Assembly (NCBI GenBank): GCA_028277885.1
Contig: JANQFK010000079.1
Location: 101,482-165,481 of the forward strand
Direction: 5' to 3'
DNA: 64,000 nucleotides
Source: Myxococcota bacterium
GTDB lineage: Bacteria > Myxococcota_A > UBA9160 > UBA6930
Shown here: positions 16,083-23,368 of the stretch, piece after piece
How positions within the stretch are numbered: position 1 is the first letter of the stretch
Layout of the letters: each line of letters begins with the position of its first letter
Notes under the pieces: model-generated
Database searches by the model: none
Seen by the model: only the letters and a program-made list of their open reading frames with translations
What the model was told of the DNA's origin: nothing
Position numbers and translations under genes: made by a program

Positions 16083-16733
16083 ATGGCCACGGCAGCGCAG
16101 CAGGCGGCCTCCGAGGGGACCCGGGAGGGGATCCTGCGGGCCGCCCTGCGGGCCTTCGGCGAGAAGGGGTTCGACGGGGCCTCCACCCGGGGGATCGCGA
16201 GCGCCGCGGGGGTGAACCACGGCCTGATCCGCCACCACTTCGGGTCGAAGCAGAAGCTGTGGCAGGCCGCCGTGGACCTCGCCTTCGGCGACCTGGCGGT
16301 GGACCTCGAGGCTCTGCTCGACGACGCGTCCGTCGCCGACGAGCGGGAGCGGGCGGCGCGCCTGATCCGCGCCTACGTGCGCCACGTGGCGAGCCACCCG
16401 GAGTTCGTGCGCCTGATGAACGAGGAGGGCAAGCGCCGGGGCCCGCGCATGCGCTGGATCGTCGATCGCCACGCGCGCCCGCTCTACGAGGCGCTCGGCG
16501 CCCTGCTCGAGCGGGGCCGCGCCCGGGGCGCACTGCGCGTCGCGATGCCGCCCGTCCACTTCTTCTACGTGCTCGCGGGAGCCTCGGGCCTGCTGTTCCA
16601 TCAGGCCGAGGAATGCCGCCGGCTCTCGGGCGTCGACCCCTTCGACCCGGAGGTGGTGGAGAGACACGCACACCTCGTCGAGCAGCTGCTCCTCGGCCCT
16701 CCGGGGCCCGCGGGCAAGGAGGAATCGCCGTGA
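16083..16733 (+). CDS. TetR-family transcriptional regulator
   Basis: This 216-residue regulator has its N-terminal helix-turn-helix at residues about 12-60: ILRAALRAFGEKGFDGAST, then IASAAGVNHGLIRHHFGSK. The C-terminal domain is helical and ligand-binding, with HFFYVLAGASGLLFHQAEE. The ATG at 16083 is used because an AGGAGG site precedes it. A TTG further upstream lies inside the promoter. Its 3' end overlaps the flavin monooxygenase start (GTGA). It probably represses the oxygenase operon and the divergent SDR until an aromatic or steroid-like ligand binds. Confidence 0.88.
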   Translation: MATAAQQAASEGTREGILRAALRAFGEKGFDGASTRGIASAAGVNHGLIRHHFGSKQKLWQAAVDLAFGDLAVDLEALLDDASVADERERAARLIRAYVRHVASHPEFVRLMNEEGKRRGPRMRWIVDRHARPLYEALGALLERGRARGALRVAMPPVHFFYVLAGASGLLFHQAEECRRLSGVDPFDPEVVERHAHLVEQLLLGPPGPAGKEESP

Positions 16734-18277
16734 CCGAAGAGACCCGCACCGACGTCGTCATCGTGGGCCTCGGCCCGGTGGGTGCCCTCACGGCCCTGCT
16801 CCTCGCCGAGTCCGGCCTCCGCGTCGTCGTGCTCGAGCGCTCCGCGGAGCCCGTGGTGCTGCCCCGCGCCGTGGGGCTCGACGGCGAGAGCCTGCGCGCC
16901 TTCCAGCGCATCGGCCTGGGCGACACCGTCCAGGCGATCGTGCAGCCGCCGCGGGAGAGGGACGAGGTCTGCTTCACCGACTCCCGGCGCCGGCGGCTGT
17001 TCGGCCTCGAGATCCCCCGGCACGGCCACAACGGCTGGCGGGACGTGGTCTTCTTCGACCAGCCGGAGCTCGAGGCACTGCTGCGCGAGCAGGTCGCGCG
17101 CCACCCCGGGATCGAGGTGCGGCTCGGGGAGGAGGTGGTGGATCTCGACGCGCGCCCGGACGCGGTGGTGCTCGAGAGCCGGGGCCGGGCGGGAGCCCGC
17201 CGCACTCGCGCCGACTGGGCGATCGGCTGCGACGGCGCCTCGAGCTTCGTGCGCGGCGCCGTCGGGATCGACTGGCTGAGCCTGGGCTACGACCAGGACT
17301 GGCTGGTGGTCGACATCGTCCAGGGCCCCGAGGCGGACCTCCCCCTCGCCACCATGCAGGTGTGCGACCCCGAGCGCCTCACCACCTACGTGTGCGTGAA
17401 GGACCCGAACCGGCGCTGGGAGTTCCAGCTGCGCGAGGGCGAGAGCCGCGAGGAGATGCTGCGGCCGGAGCGGATCGAGTCGCTGCTGCGGCCCTGGCTG
17501 CCGCCGGAGCACTACGAGATCCGCCGCGCCGCGGTCTACCAGTTCCACGCCGCCACGGCGTCGCGCTGGCAGGAGGGGCGCGTCTTCCTGGCCGGCGACG
17601 CCGCCCACCAGACCCCGCCCTTCCTCGGCCAGGGGCTGAACGCGGGCTTCCGGGACGCCGTGAACCTGGGCTGGAAGATCCCCCTGGTTCACGCGGGGCT
17701 GTGCGACGCGCGCCTCCTCGAGAGCTACGCCGAGGAGCGCGACGCCCACGCGCGCGACCTCGTCGAGTGGGCGGTGGCGGTGGGCAAGCTGATGGAGAGC
17801 CTGGCCGCGCGCGAGGCGGGCCTGCCGGACCCCCACCCGGCCGTCGATCAGAGCGCGGGCTACGGACAGGGCCGCAACGCACCGCCCCTGCGCGGCGGCG
17901 TGCTGGTGGCCGAGCAGTTCCGCGACGACTCGCCGGTGGGCAGCCTGCTGCGTCAGCCCACGGTGCGGCGCGCGGCGGGCGGCGGGGACGAGGCGTTCCG
18001 CCTCGACGAGCTTCTCGGGCGCGGCTTCGCGGTGCTCGGCCGCAAGGAGGGCGACCTCCACGTCGGGGCCGAGGCGCGCCGGGTGCTCGAGGGTCTCGGA
18101 GGCCGTATGGCGAGCCTCGAGGGCCTCGAGGTCGTCGAGGGTCAGCTCGACCCGCTCTTCGACACCCACGCCGCCGTCGTGCTCCGGCCGGACCGCTACG
18201 TCTTCGGCGTGGTGGACGAGGAGTGGGACCTCGACCGGCTCCTGCTCGAGCTGGGCCGGCGTCTCTCCCTCGCCTGA
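16730..18277 (+). CDS. Class A FAD-dependent aromatic hydroxylase (MhpA/PheA-like)
   Basis: This 515-residue flavoprotein monooxygenase has the ADP-binding GLGPVG (residues 13-18) with a downstream acidic residue (VLERS), the DG motif GCDGASSFVR (166-175) and the GD motif FLAGDAAHQTPPFLGQG (287-302). The C-terminal thioredoxin-like extension ('DGRYVFGVVDEE'-like strand) is typical of MhpA and RdmE relatives. It should hydroxylate a phenolic or propionate-type aromatic with NAD(P)H and O2. The GTG start overlaps the TetR stop codon. The Baeyer-Villiger gene follows 34 bases later, so the two oxygenases probably act in one degradation pathway. Confidence 0.87.
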   Translation: MTEETRTDVVIVGLGPVGALTALLLAESGLRVVVLERSAEPVVLPRAVGLDGESLRAFQRIGLGDTVQAIVQPPRERDEVCFTDSRRRRLFGLEIPRHGHNGWRDVVFFDQPELEALLREQVARHPGIEVRLGEEVVDLDARPDAVVLESRGRAGARRTRADWAIGCDGASSFVRGAVGIDWLSLGYDQDWLVVDIVQGPEADLPLATMQVCDPERLTTYVCVKDPNRRWEFQLREGESREEMLRPERIESLLRPWLPPEHYEIRRAAVYQFHAATASRWQEGRVFLAGDAAHQTPPFLGQGLNAGFRDAVNLGWKIPLVHAGLCDARLLESYAEERDAHARDLVEWAVAVGKLMESLAAREAGLPDPHPAVDQSAGYGQGRNAPPLRGGVLVAEQFRDDSPVGSLLRQPTVRRAAGGGDEAFRLDELLGRGFAVLGRKEGDLHVGAEARRVLEGLGGRMASLEGLEVVEGQLDPLFDTHAAVVLRPDRYVFGVVDEEWDLDRLLLELGRRLSLA

Positions 18278-18311
18278 GGCGCTACCCTCGGCGGCGAGCG
18301 GAGGACCGACG

Positions 18312-20114
18312 ATGACGGAAGCGGCCCGCGGACCGGTCGGATGGAACCCGGACGCGCTCAGGCAGAAGTACCGCGAGGAGCGCGACAAGCGTCTCCGCGA
18401 GGACGGCAACGACCAGTACGTCGAGGTGAAGGGCCGCTTCGCCCACTTCCTCGACGACCCCTACGTGGAGCCCGGCTTCGAGCGCGAGCCCCTCACCGAC
18501 GAGGTCGAGGTGCTGGTGATCGGCGGCGGCTTCGGCGGGCTGCTGGCCGGCGCGCGGCTGCGCCAGCAGGGCGTCGAGGGCATCCGCATCGTCGATCCCG
18601 CCGCCGACTTCGGGGGCACCTGGTACTGGAACCGCTACCCCGGGATCGCCTGCGACATCGAGTCCTACACCTACCTCCCCCTCCTCGAGGAGGTCGGCTA
18701 CGTCCCGAAGGAGAAGTACTCCGCCGGCAAGGAGATCCTCGAGCACAGCCAGGCCATCGCCCGTCACTTCGACCTCTACCGCGACGCCTGCTTCCGGACC
18801 CGCGTCGAGGAGCTGCGCTGGGACGAGGATGCGGCGCGCTGGGTCGTCTCCACCAACCGCGGCGACCGCATGCGGGCCCGCTGGGTCTGCCTCGCGACGG
18901 GCCCCCTCAACCGGCCGAAGCTGCCGGGCATCCCCGGCATCGGGGACTTCGAGGGCCACTCCTTCCACGCCAGCCGCTGGGACTACCGCTACACGGGCGG
19001 CGACTCCGAGGGGAACCTCACCGGGCTGCGCGGCAAGCGCGTCGGCATCCTCGGCACGGGCGCCACGGCGGTCCAGTGCGTGCCCCACGTGGGCGAGTGG
19101 GCCGAGCACCTCTACGTCTTCCAGCGCACCCCCTCTTCCATCGACGTGAAGAAGAACCCGCCCACGGACCCCGAGTGGGCGGCGAGCCTCGAGCCCGGCT
19201 GGCACCAGCACCGCATGGACAACTTCAACGCACTGGTCTCGGGCGTGCCCCAGGCCGAGGACCTCGTCGACGACGGCTGGACCGACATCATCGGCAAGCT
19301 GCTGGTCTCGATGCGAGAGGGCCGGTCGAAGGACTTCTCCTCCGACGGGATCCAGCGCGCGGTCGAGCTGGCGGACTTCGAGAAGATGGAGGAGATCCGG
19401 GCACGGGTGAACGCCGTCGTCGAGGACCCCGAGACCGCCGAGGCCCTCAAGCCCTACTACCGGCAGTTCTGCAAGCGCCCCTGCTTCCACAACGAGTACC
19501 TGGAGGCCTTCAACCGCCCGAACGTCACCCTCGTCGACACCCGGGGGAAGGGGGTGGAGCGCATCACGAAGAAGGGCGTGGTGGTGGACGGCCGGGAGTA
19601 CGAGCTCGACTGCCTGATCTACGCCAGCGGCTTCGAGGTGGGCACGGACTACTCGCGGCGCGCCGGCCTCCAGATGCTCGGCCGCGGCGGGGAGAGCCTG
19701 ACGGAGAGGTGGGCGGACGGCATCCGCACGCTCCACGGCATGCACGTCCACGGCTTCCCGAACTGCTTCATCATGAGCAACCCCCAGGCGGGCTTCACGG
19801 CGAGCTTCCCCCACCTGTTGAACGAGCAGGCCAAGCACCTCGCCTACGTCATCAAGACGGGGGTCGACCGGGGCGCGCGGCGGATCGAGGTGACCGAGGA
19901 GGGCGAGGAGGGCTGGGTCGCCCAGTGCCTCGCCAAGGCACGCCAGATCGGCGACTTCTTCGAGAACTGCACGCCGGGCTACTACAACAACGAGGGCAAG
20001 ACCTCGGAGATGAGCGCCCAGAACGGCTTCTACGGCGGCGGCTCCATCGAGTTCTTCGGGATCCTGGAGAGCTGGCGCCGGGACGGTCGGCTCGAGGGGA
20101 TGGAGATCGAGTAG
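18312..20114 (+). CDS. Baeyer-Villiger flavin monooxygenase
   Basis: This 600-residue type I Baeyer-Villiger monooxygenase has the first Rossmann motif GGGFGG (71-76), the BVMO fingerprint FEGHSFHASRW (213-223) and the second Rossmann motif GTGATA (248-253). It also has the typical 'GGTWYWNRYPGIACDIES' segment. The long N-terminal extension before the first FAD motif places it with cyclododecanone/4-hydroxyacetophenone or steroid BVMOs. It converts ketones to esters or lactones with NADPH and O2. The near-adjacent hydroxylase and SDR genes suggest a ring-cleavage route for alicyclic or steroid-like ketones. Confidence 0.92.
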   Translation: MTEAARGPVGWNPDALRQKYREERDKRLREDGNDQYVEVKGRFAHFLDDPYVEPGFEREPLTDEVEVLVIGGGFGGLLAGARLRQQGVEGIRIVDPAADFGGTWYWNRYPGIACDIESYTYLPLLEEVGYVPKEKYSAGKEILEHSQAIARHFDLYRDACFRTRVEELRWDEDAARWVVSTNRGDRMRARWVCLATGPLNRPKLPGIPGIGDFEGHSFHASRWDYRYTGGDSEGNLTGLRGKRVGILGTGATAVQCVPHVGEWAEHLYVFQRTPSSIDVKKNPPTDPEWAASLEPGWHQHRMDNFNALVSGVPQAEDLVDDGWTDIIGKLLVSMREGRSKDFSSDGIQRAVELADFEKMEEIRARVNAVVEDPETAEALKPYYRQFCKRPCFHNEYLEAFNRPNVTLVDTRGKGVERITKKGVVVDGREYELDCLIYASGFEVGTDYSRRAGLQMLGRGGESLTERWADGIRTLHGMHVHGFPNCFIMSNPQAGFTASFPHLLNEQAKHLAYVIKTGVDRGARRIEVTEEGEEGWVAQCLAKARQIGDFFENCTPGYYNNEGKTSEMSAQNGFYGGGSIEFFGILESWRRDGRLEGMEIE

Positions 20115-20161
20115 CGCCCGAGCCCTCCGGGCCGGGCACGGCTTCGGCTACCGTCGGCGCC

Positions 20162-20953
20162 ATGACGGACTTCGCCGAGCGCTACGGACCGTGGGCGGTG
20201 GTGACCGGGGCGGCCCAGGGGGTCGGCCTCGCCTACGCCGAGGAGCTGGTGGAGCGCGGGCTCGGCGTCCTGCTCGTGGACCGCGACCCGAAGGTCGAGG
20301 GGGTGGCGAGCGACCTCCCGGGCGAGGCTCGCGGGCTGGTGGCGGACCTCGCCGACCCGGGCTGGCTCGAGCGCGTCGAGGGCGCGGCGGCGGACCTCGA
20401 GGTCGGGCTGGCCGTCGCCAACGCCGGGGTCGGTTACGTGGGCCGGTTCCTCGAGATGCCGGCGGCGAGCCGCGAGACCATCCTGCGGGTCAACTGCGAC
20501 GCCACCGTGCGCATGGCCGAGTGGGCGCTGCCCCCGATGGTGGAGCGCGGGCGCGGCGCCTTCGTGGTCACGAGCTCCGGCTCGGCGCTGGTCGGGACCG
20601 CGGGGGTGGCGCTCTACAGCGCCACCAAGGCCTTCGTGCTGAACCTCGCCGAGGCGATCGGCTGGGAGCTGCGCGGGACGGGGGTCGTGACCCAGGCGGT
20701 GGTCGCCCCGAGCATGAGCACGCCGGCCTTCGACCAGAGCGGCGTCGACCGCGAGCGCATGCTCACGCCCGCCGCCGATCCCCGCGACGTCGTGCGCCGG
20801 GCGCTCGACGCCCTCGGCGAGGCCCCCTGCTGGTACGGCGACGCCGGCCTCGAGATGCTGGCGGGCCTCGACCGCCGCCAGGCCGTGGACGTCATCTCGG
20901 CCGCGACCACGCGGATGTACCCGGGGGTCTTCGAGCCGGGGGGGGATGCCTAG
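20162..20953 (+). CDS. Short-chain dehydrogenase/reductase
   Basis: This 263-residue SDR has VVTGAAQGVG (14-23), NAG (AVANAGVGY), catalytic Ser in 'VVTSSGSALV' and YSATK. After the catalytic region, 'VVAPSMSTPAF' is typical of SDRs acting on lipid or steroid alcohols. It follows the Baeyer-Villiger gene by 47 bases in the same direction and probably supplies its ketone substrate by oxidising an alcohol. The C-terminus ends Gly/Asp-rich. Confidence 0.86.
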   Translation: MTDFAERYGPWAVVTGAAQGVGLAYAEELVERGLGVLLVDRDPKVEGVASDLPGEARGLVADLADPGWLERVEGAAADLEVGLAVANAGVGYVGRFLEMPAASRETILRVNCDATVRMAEWALPPMVERGRGAFVVTSSGSALVGTAGVALYSATKAFVLNLAEAIGWELRGTGVVTQAVVAPSMSTPAFDQSGVDRERMLTPAADPRDVVRRALDALGEAPCWYGDAGLEMLAGLDRRQAVDVISAATTRMYPGVFEPGGDA

Positions 20954-20992
20954 CCCTTCCGAGAGCTTGGCCGGTCGCGCCGCCCCCCCCAT

Positions 20993-21146
20993 GGAGCCTG
21001 CATCGGGCCCGAGAAGATCGAGGAGGAGCTCCAGGCCTTCGACGCGTTCCATCCCATCGGCCGCGTCGGCCAGACGGCCGAGGGCGGGGTGGATCACCGG
21101 CACCGTGATGGACGTCGACGGCGGCGTGGTGGCCGGGCGGAACCAG
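20993..21146 (+). pseudogene. Remnant of an SDR C-terminus
   Basis: The plus strand reads ...GPEKIEEELQAFDAFHPIGR then VGQ in one frame. Without any start codon, the next frame gives WITGTVMDVDGGVVAGRNQ. Together these are the last parts of a typical SDR (HPIGRVGQ...ITGTVMDVDGG), with about 15 residues deleted and a frame change between them. The rest of the gene is absent. The stretch from here to about 21306 contains nothing else I can identify. Confidence 0.6.
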
Positions 21147-21306
21147 CCGGCCGGCCGAGCGGGCCCGGGCGGAGCCAGCCGCCCGGCCGAGCGAGTCCGG
21201 GCGGAGCTGACCCGTCGGGCGAAGAGCCCGAGGGGGCCGGCCTCGAAGCCGGGGAAGACCCCGGGCCGCGGAGCCTCGCCGAGGTGCGCGTGCCGAGCCG
21301 GCGCGG

Positions 21307-21417
21307 CTAGTCGAAGAGCACCGCGCAGCGCACCTCGATGCTCCAGCGATCGGGGGCGTCGGGAGGGGTCTCCGGGTCCCGGAAGGCGCTGTGGAAGCTG
21401 AAGGTGCAGGGCCGCTA
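21307..21417 (-). pseudogene. C-terminal segment of CmcJ/NvfI-like gene after in-frame TAG
   Basis: Directly after the stop of the 288-residue gene, in the same frame, 35 more codons encode CTFSFHSAFRDPETPPDAPD then SIEVRCAVLFD and a second stop. This is the conserved end of the CmcJ/NvfI family (F..H.AF.DP.tP.DAP.R.SIEVR..vf). A single TAG at 21415-21417 therefore separates the body from its natural end. Confidence 0.65.
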
Positions 21418-22281
21418 CGGTTGGAGGCCGTCGCCCTCGGCGCCCTCCGTGCGGGCGAGGGTGCCGGCGGAGTCCCACTGCTTGATGAGCAGCGCCTCCT
21501 CGCCCCGGATGCCCGGGTAGAAGAGCCAGCGGTGGCGCGGCGCGTGGCGGGCGAAGTAGTTCTCGCCCACCCGGTCGGCGTAGTGGATCTCGAAGACGGT
21601 GAGGTCCGCGGGCTCCACGGTCCGCGCGTCGCACAGCGCGATGGGATGGGTGGCGACGGGCTCCTCGGCGATGTTGCGCCAGACGTTCACGATCGCGAAG
21701 CGGCCCTCGCCGCCGAGGGCGCGCTCCACCCGCGCCCCGTCGAGGAGCGACTCCCCGGCCGTCAGGAACGGACGCAGGGTGTCGTTGCCGCTCGGCGGGA
21801 GCGCGAGGTCGCGGAGCCGCTGGGGCGCGCTGGTGAGCGTGTAGTCGCCGTGCACCATGTGGGCCGGCGCCTGTACCTCCTGGCCGCCGGCGATCCGCGT
21901 GCGGCTCCGCTTGCCTCCCGCCGAGCGCACGTTGTGGTCGAAGGCGAAGACGTGCTCCGCACCCGTGGCCTCGCGAACGATCTTGGCGCAGTCGCCGTAG
22001 TAGCCCTGCACGACCTGCTCGTGGCGGAGGAAGTCGATGGCCGCGCCCGGAGGCCAGGCGACCAGCTCGAAGCCGTTGGCGGCGAGGGTGCAGCGCGCCT
22101 CGCCGGCGAGCCGGCGGGCGTCGTGGACCGGGACCTCCACCTTCTCGATGGCCAGCCCCTCCACGTCGGAGTCGCTGCCGTCGCGGTTGCGGCGCATCTT
22201 CACAGCGCCGTTGCGATGCAGCGAGTGGGGAACCGAGGGGGCGAGGTAGTTGAAGGTGCCGATGCGAGCCGCGTCGGTCAT
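21415..22281 (-). CDS. CmcJ/NvfI-family oxidoreductase, truncated by in-frame stop
   Basis: The 288 readable residues resemble the CmcJ/NvfI family (Fe/2-oxoglutarate-type oxygenases or methylation partners of secondary metabolism). Matching segments are 'NYLAPS', 'VPVHDARRLAGEARCTLAANGF', 'FAFDHNVRSAGG', 'VHGDYTLTSAPQRL', 'FAIVNVWRNIAEEPVATHPIALCDA' and 'HRWLFYPGIRGEEALLIKQWDS'. The H-x-D-like and later His residues needed for iron binding are present. Translation stops at TAG before the conserved C-terminal 35 residues, which continue in frame. The protein is thus either truncated, read through, or a recent pseudogene. Its start overlaps the SelW-like gene (ATGA). Confidence 0.7.
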   Translation of the reverse strand: MTDAARIGTFNYLAPSVPHSLHRNGAVKMRRNRDGSDSDVEGLAIEKVEVPVHDARRLAGEARCTLAANGFELVAWPPGAAIDFLRHEQVVQGYYGDCAKIVREATGAEHVFAFDHNVRSAGGKRSRTRIAGGQEVQAPAHMVHGDYTLTSAPQRLRDLALPPSGNDTLRPFLTAGESLLDGARVERALGGEGRFAIVNVWRNIAEEPVATHPIALCDARTVEPADLTVFEIHYADRVGENYFARHAPRHRWLFYPGIRGEEALLIKQWDSAGTLARTEGAEGDGLQP

Positions 22282-22562
22282 CGGCCGGTGGGGATCTCGC
22301 AGGCGGCTCCCTCGCGATCCGCCAGGGCGCGCTCGATGGCGGCGAGGATCTCGGGCTGGGGCGGGGCGCCGTGGGTGAAGGTCCGCTTCCAGAAGCCTCC
22401 CTTCGACGCGACGAGCTCGCCGTCGAGCAGCACGTCGAACTGCCCGAGCTTGCCCTCCTCCACGCTCACCGCGGCGCCGAGCCGCTCACGCAGCTCGGTG
22501 GCGAGCTCCTCGGCCTGGGCGAGATAGCCGCAGGGGCCGCAGTAGAGGATCCGGAAGTTCAT
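22278..22562 (-). CDS. SelT/SelW/SelH (Rdx) family protein with CxxC
   Basis: This 94-residue thioredoxin-like protein starts at the ATG at 22562, giving MNFRILYCGPCGYLAQAEEL. The CGPC motif (residues 8-11) takes the place of the CxxU motif of selenoprotein W. The later 'GKLGQFDVLLDGELVASK' and 'GAPPQPEILAAIERAL' segments complete the Rdx signature. Members are small redox proteins of unclear target. It is the first gene of a pair with the CmcJ-like gene, so a redox link is possible. Confidence 0.82.
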   Translation of the reverse strand: MNFRILYCGPCGYLAQAEELATELRERLGAAVSVEEGKLGQFDVLLDGELVASKGGFWKRTFTHGAPPQPEILAAIERALADREGAACEIPTGR

Positions 22563-22635
22563 CCTTCGAGGGTATCCCGTGCCGCCCGAGGCCTGCAATC
22601 GGCCCCGAGGGTCCGAGTGCGTCTACACTCCCGCC

Positions 22636-23358
22636 ATGAGCCAGAACACCGCGATCGTGATCGGAGTGGGCCCCGACCGGGGCCTGGGTGCCCAGCTCTG
22701 CCGCCGGTTCGCCGGCGAGAGCCTGCACGTGCTCGTCGCGGGCCGCACCCGCGAGAAGCTCGATGCCGTGGTGCGGTCCATCGAGGCGGACGGCGGGAGC
22801 GCCGAGTCCGTCGTCGCCGACGCGACGAGCGAGGCGGACACGCGGGCGCTCTTCGACCGCGCCGGAGAGCAGCTCTCCCTGGCGATCTACAACGCCGGCA
22901 ACAACACGCCGGGCCGCATCGAGGACATGGAGGCCGACTACTTCGAGCGGAGCTGGCGGGTCTGCTGCTTCGGCGGCTTCCTGTTCGGCCGGGAGGCGGT
23001 GCGGCGGATGAAGCCCCGGGGCGGCGGCACCCTGCTCTTCACCGGCGCGAGCGCGTCCCTCCGTGGTCGCGCCAGCTTCGGCGCCTTCAACTCCTCGAAG
23101 GCGGCCCTGCGCACCCTCGCCCAGGCCATGGCGAAGGAGTACGCCGAGGACGGCATCCACGTGGGACACGTGGTGGTGGACGGCGCCATCGCGGGAGAGA
23201 AGATCCGGACCCTCCTGCCCCAGTACGCCGAGCAGCTGGGCGAGGAGGGCATGATCGGGATCGAGGGCATCGTCGACGGCTACGTGTTCCTCCACCGCCA
23301 GCCGCGAACGGCCTGGAGCTTCGAGCTCGACGTGCGCACCTCGAAGGAGAAGTGGTAG
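22636..23358 (+). CDS. SDR-family protein with Phe in place of catalytic Tyr
   Basis: This 240-residue SDR has the N-terminal cofactor site IGVGPDRGLG, NAGN (IYNAGNN) and Ser in 'LFTGASASLRG'. The catalytic YxxxK is FNSSK, so the general acid is missing, although Lys is kept. The start at 22636 follows a short leader, and the region between it and the divergent SelW gene is about 70 bases. It may act as a reductase by another residue or be non-catalytic. The substrate is unknown. Confidence 0.82.
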   Translation: MSQNTAIVIGVGPDRGLGAQLCRRFAGESLHVLVAGRTREKLDAVVRSIEADGGSAESVVADATSEADTRALFDRAGEQLSLAIYNAGNNTPGRIEDMEADYFERSWRVCCFGGFLFGREAVRRMKPRGGGTLLFTGASASLRGRASFGAFNSSKAALRTLAQAMAKEYAEDGIHVGHVVVDGAIAGEKIRTLLPQYAEQLGEEGMIGIEGIVDGYVFLHRQPRTAWSFELDVRTSKEKW

Positions 23359-23368
23359 GAGGCCGGCC

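Noticed and set aside
20981..20990. Poly-C run as a phase-variable tract
   Set aside because: It lies in non-coding, decayed DNA, so slippage would have no reading frame to switch.
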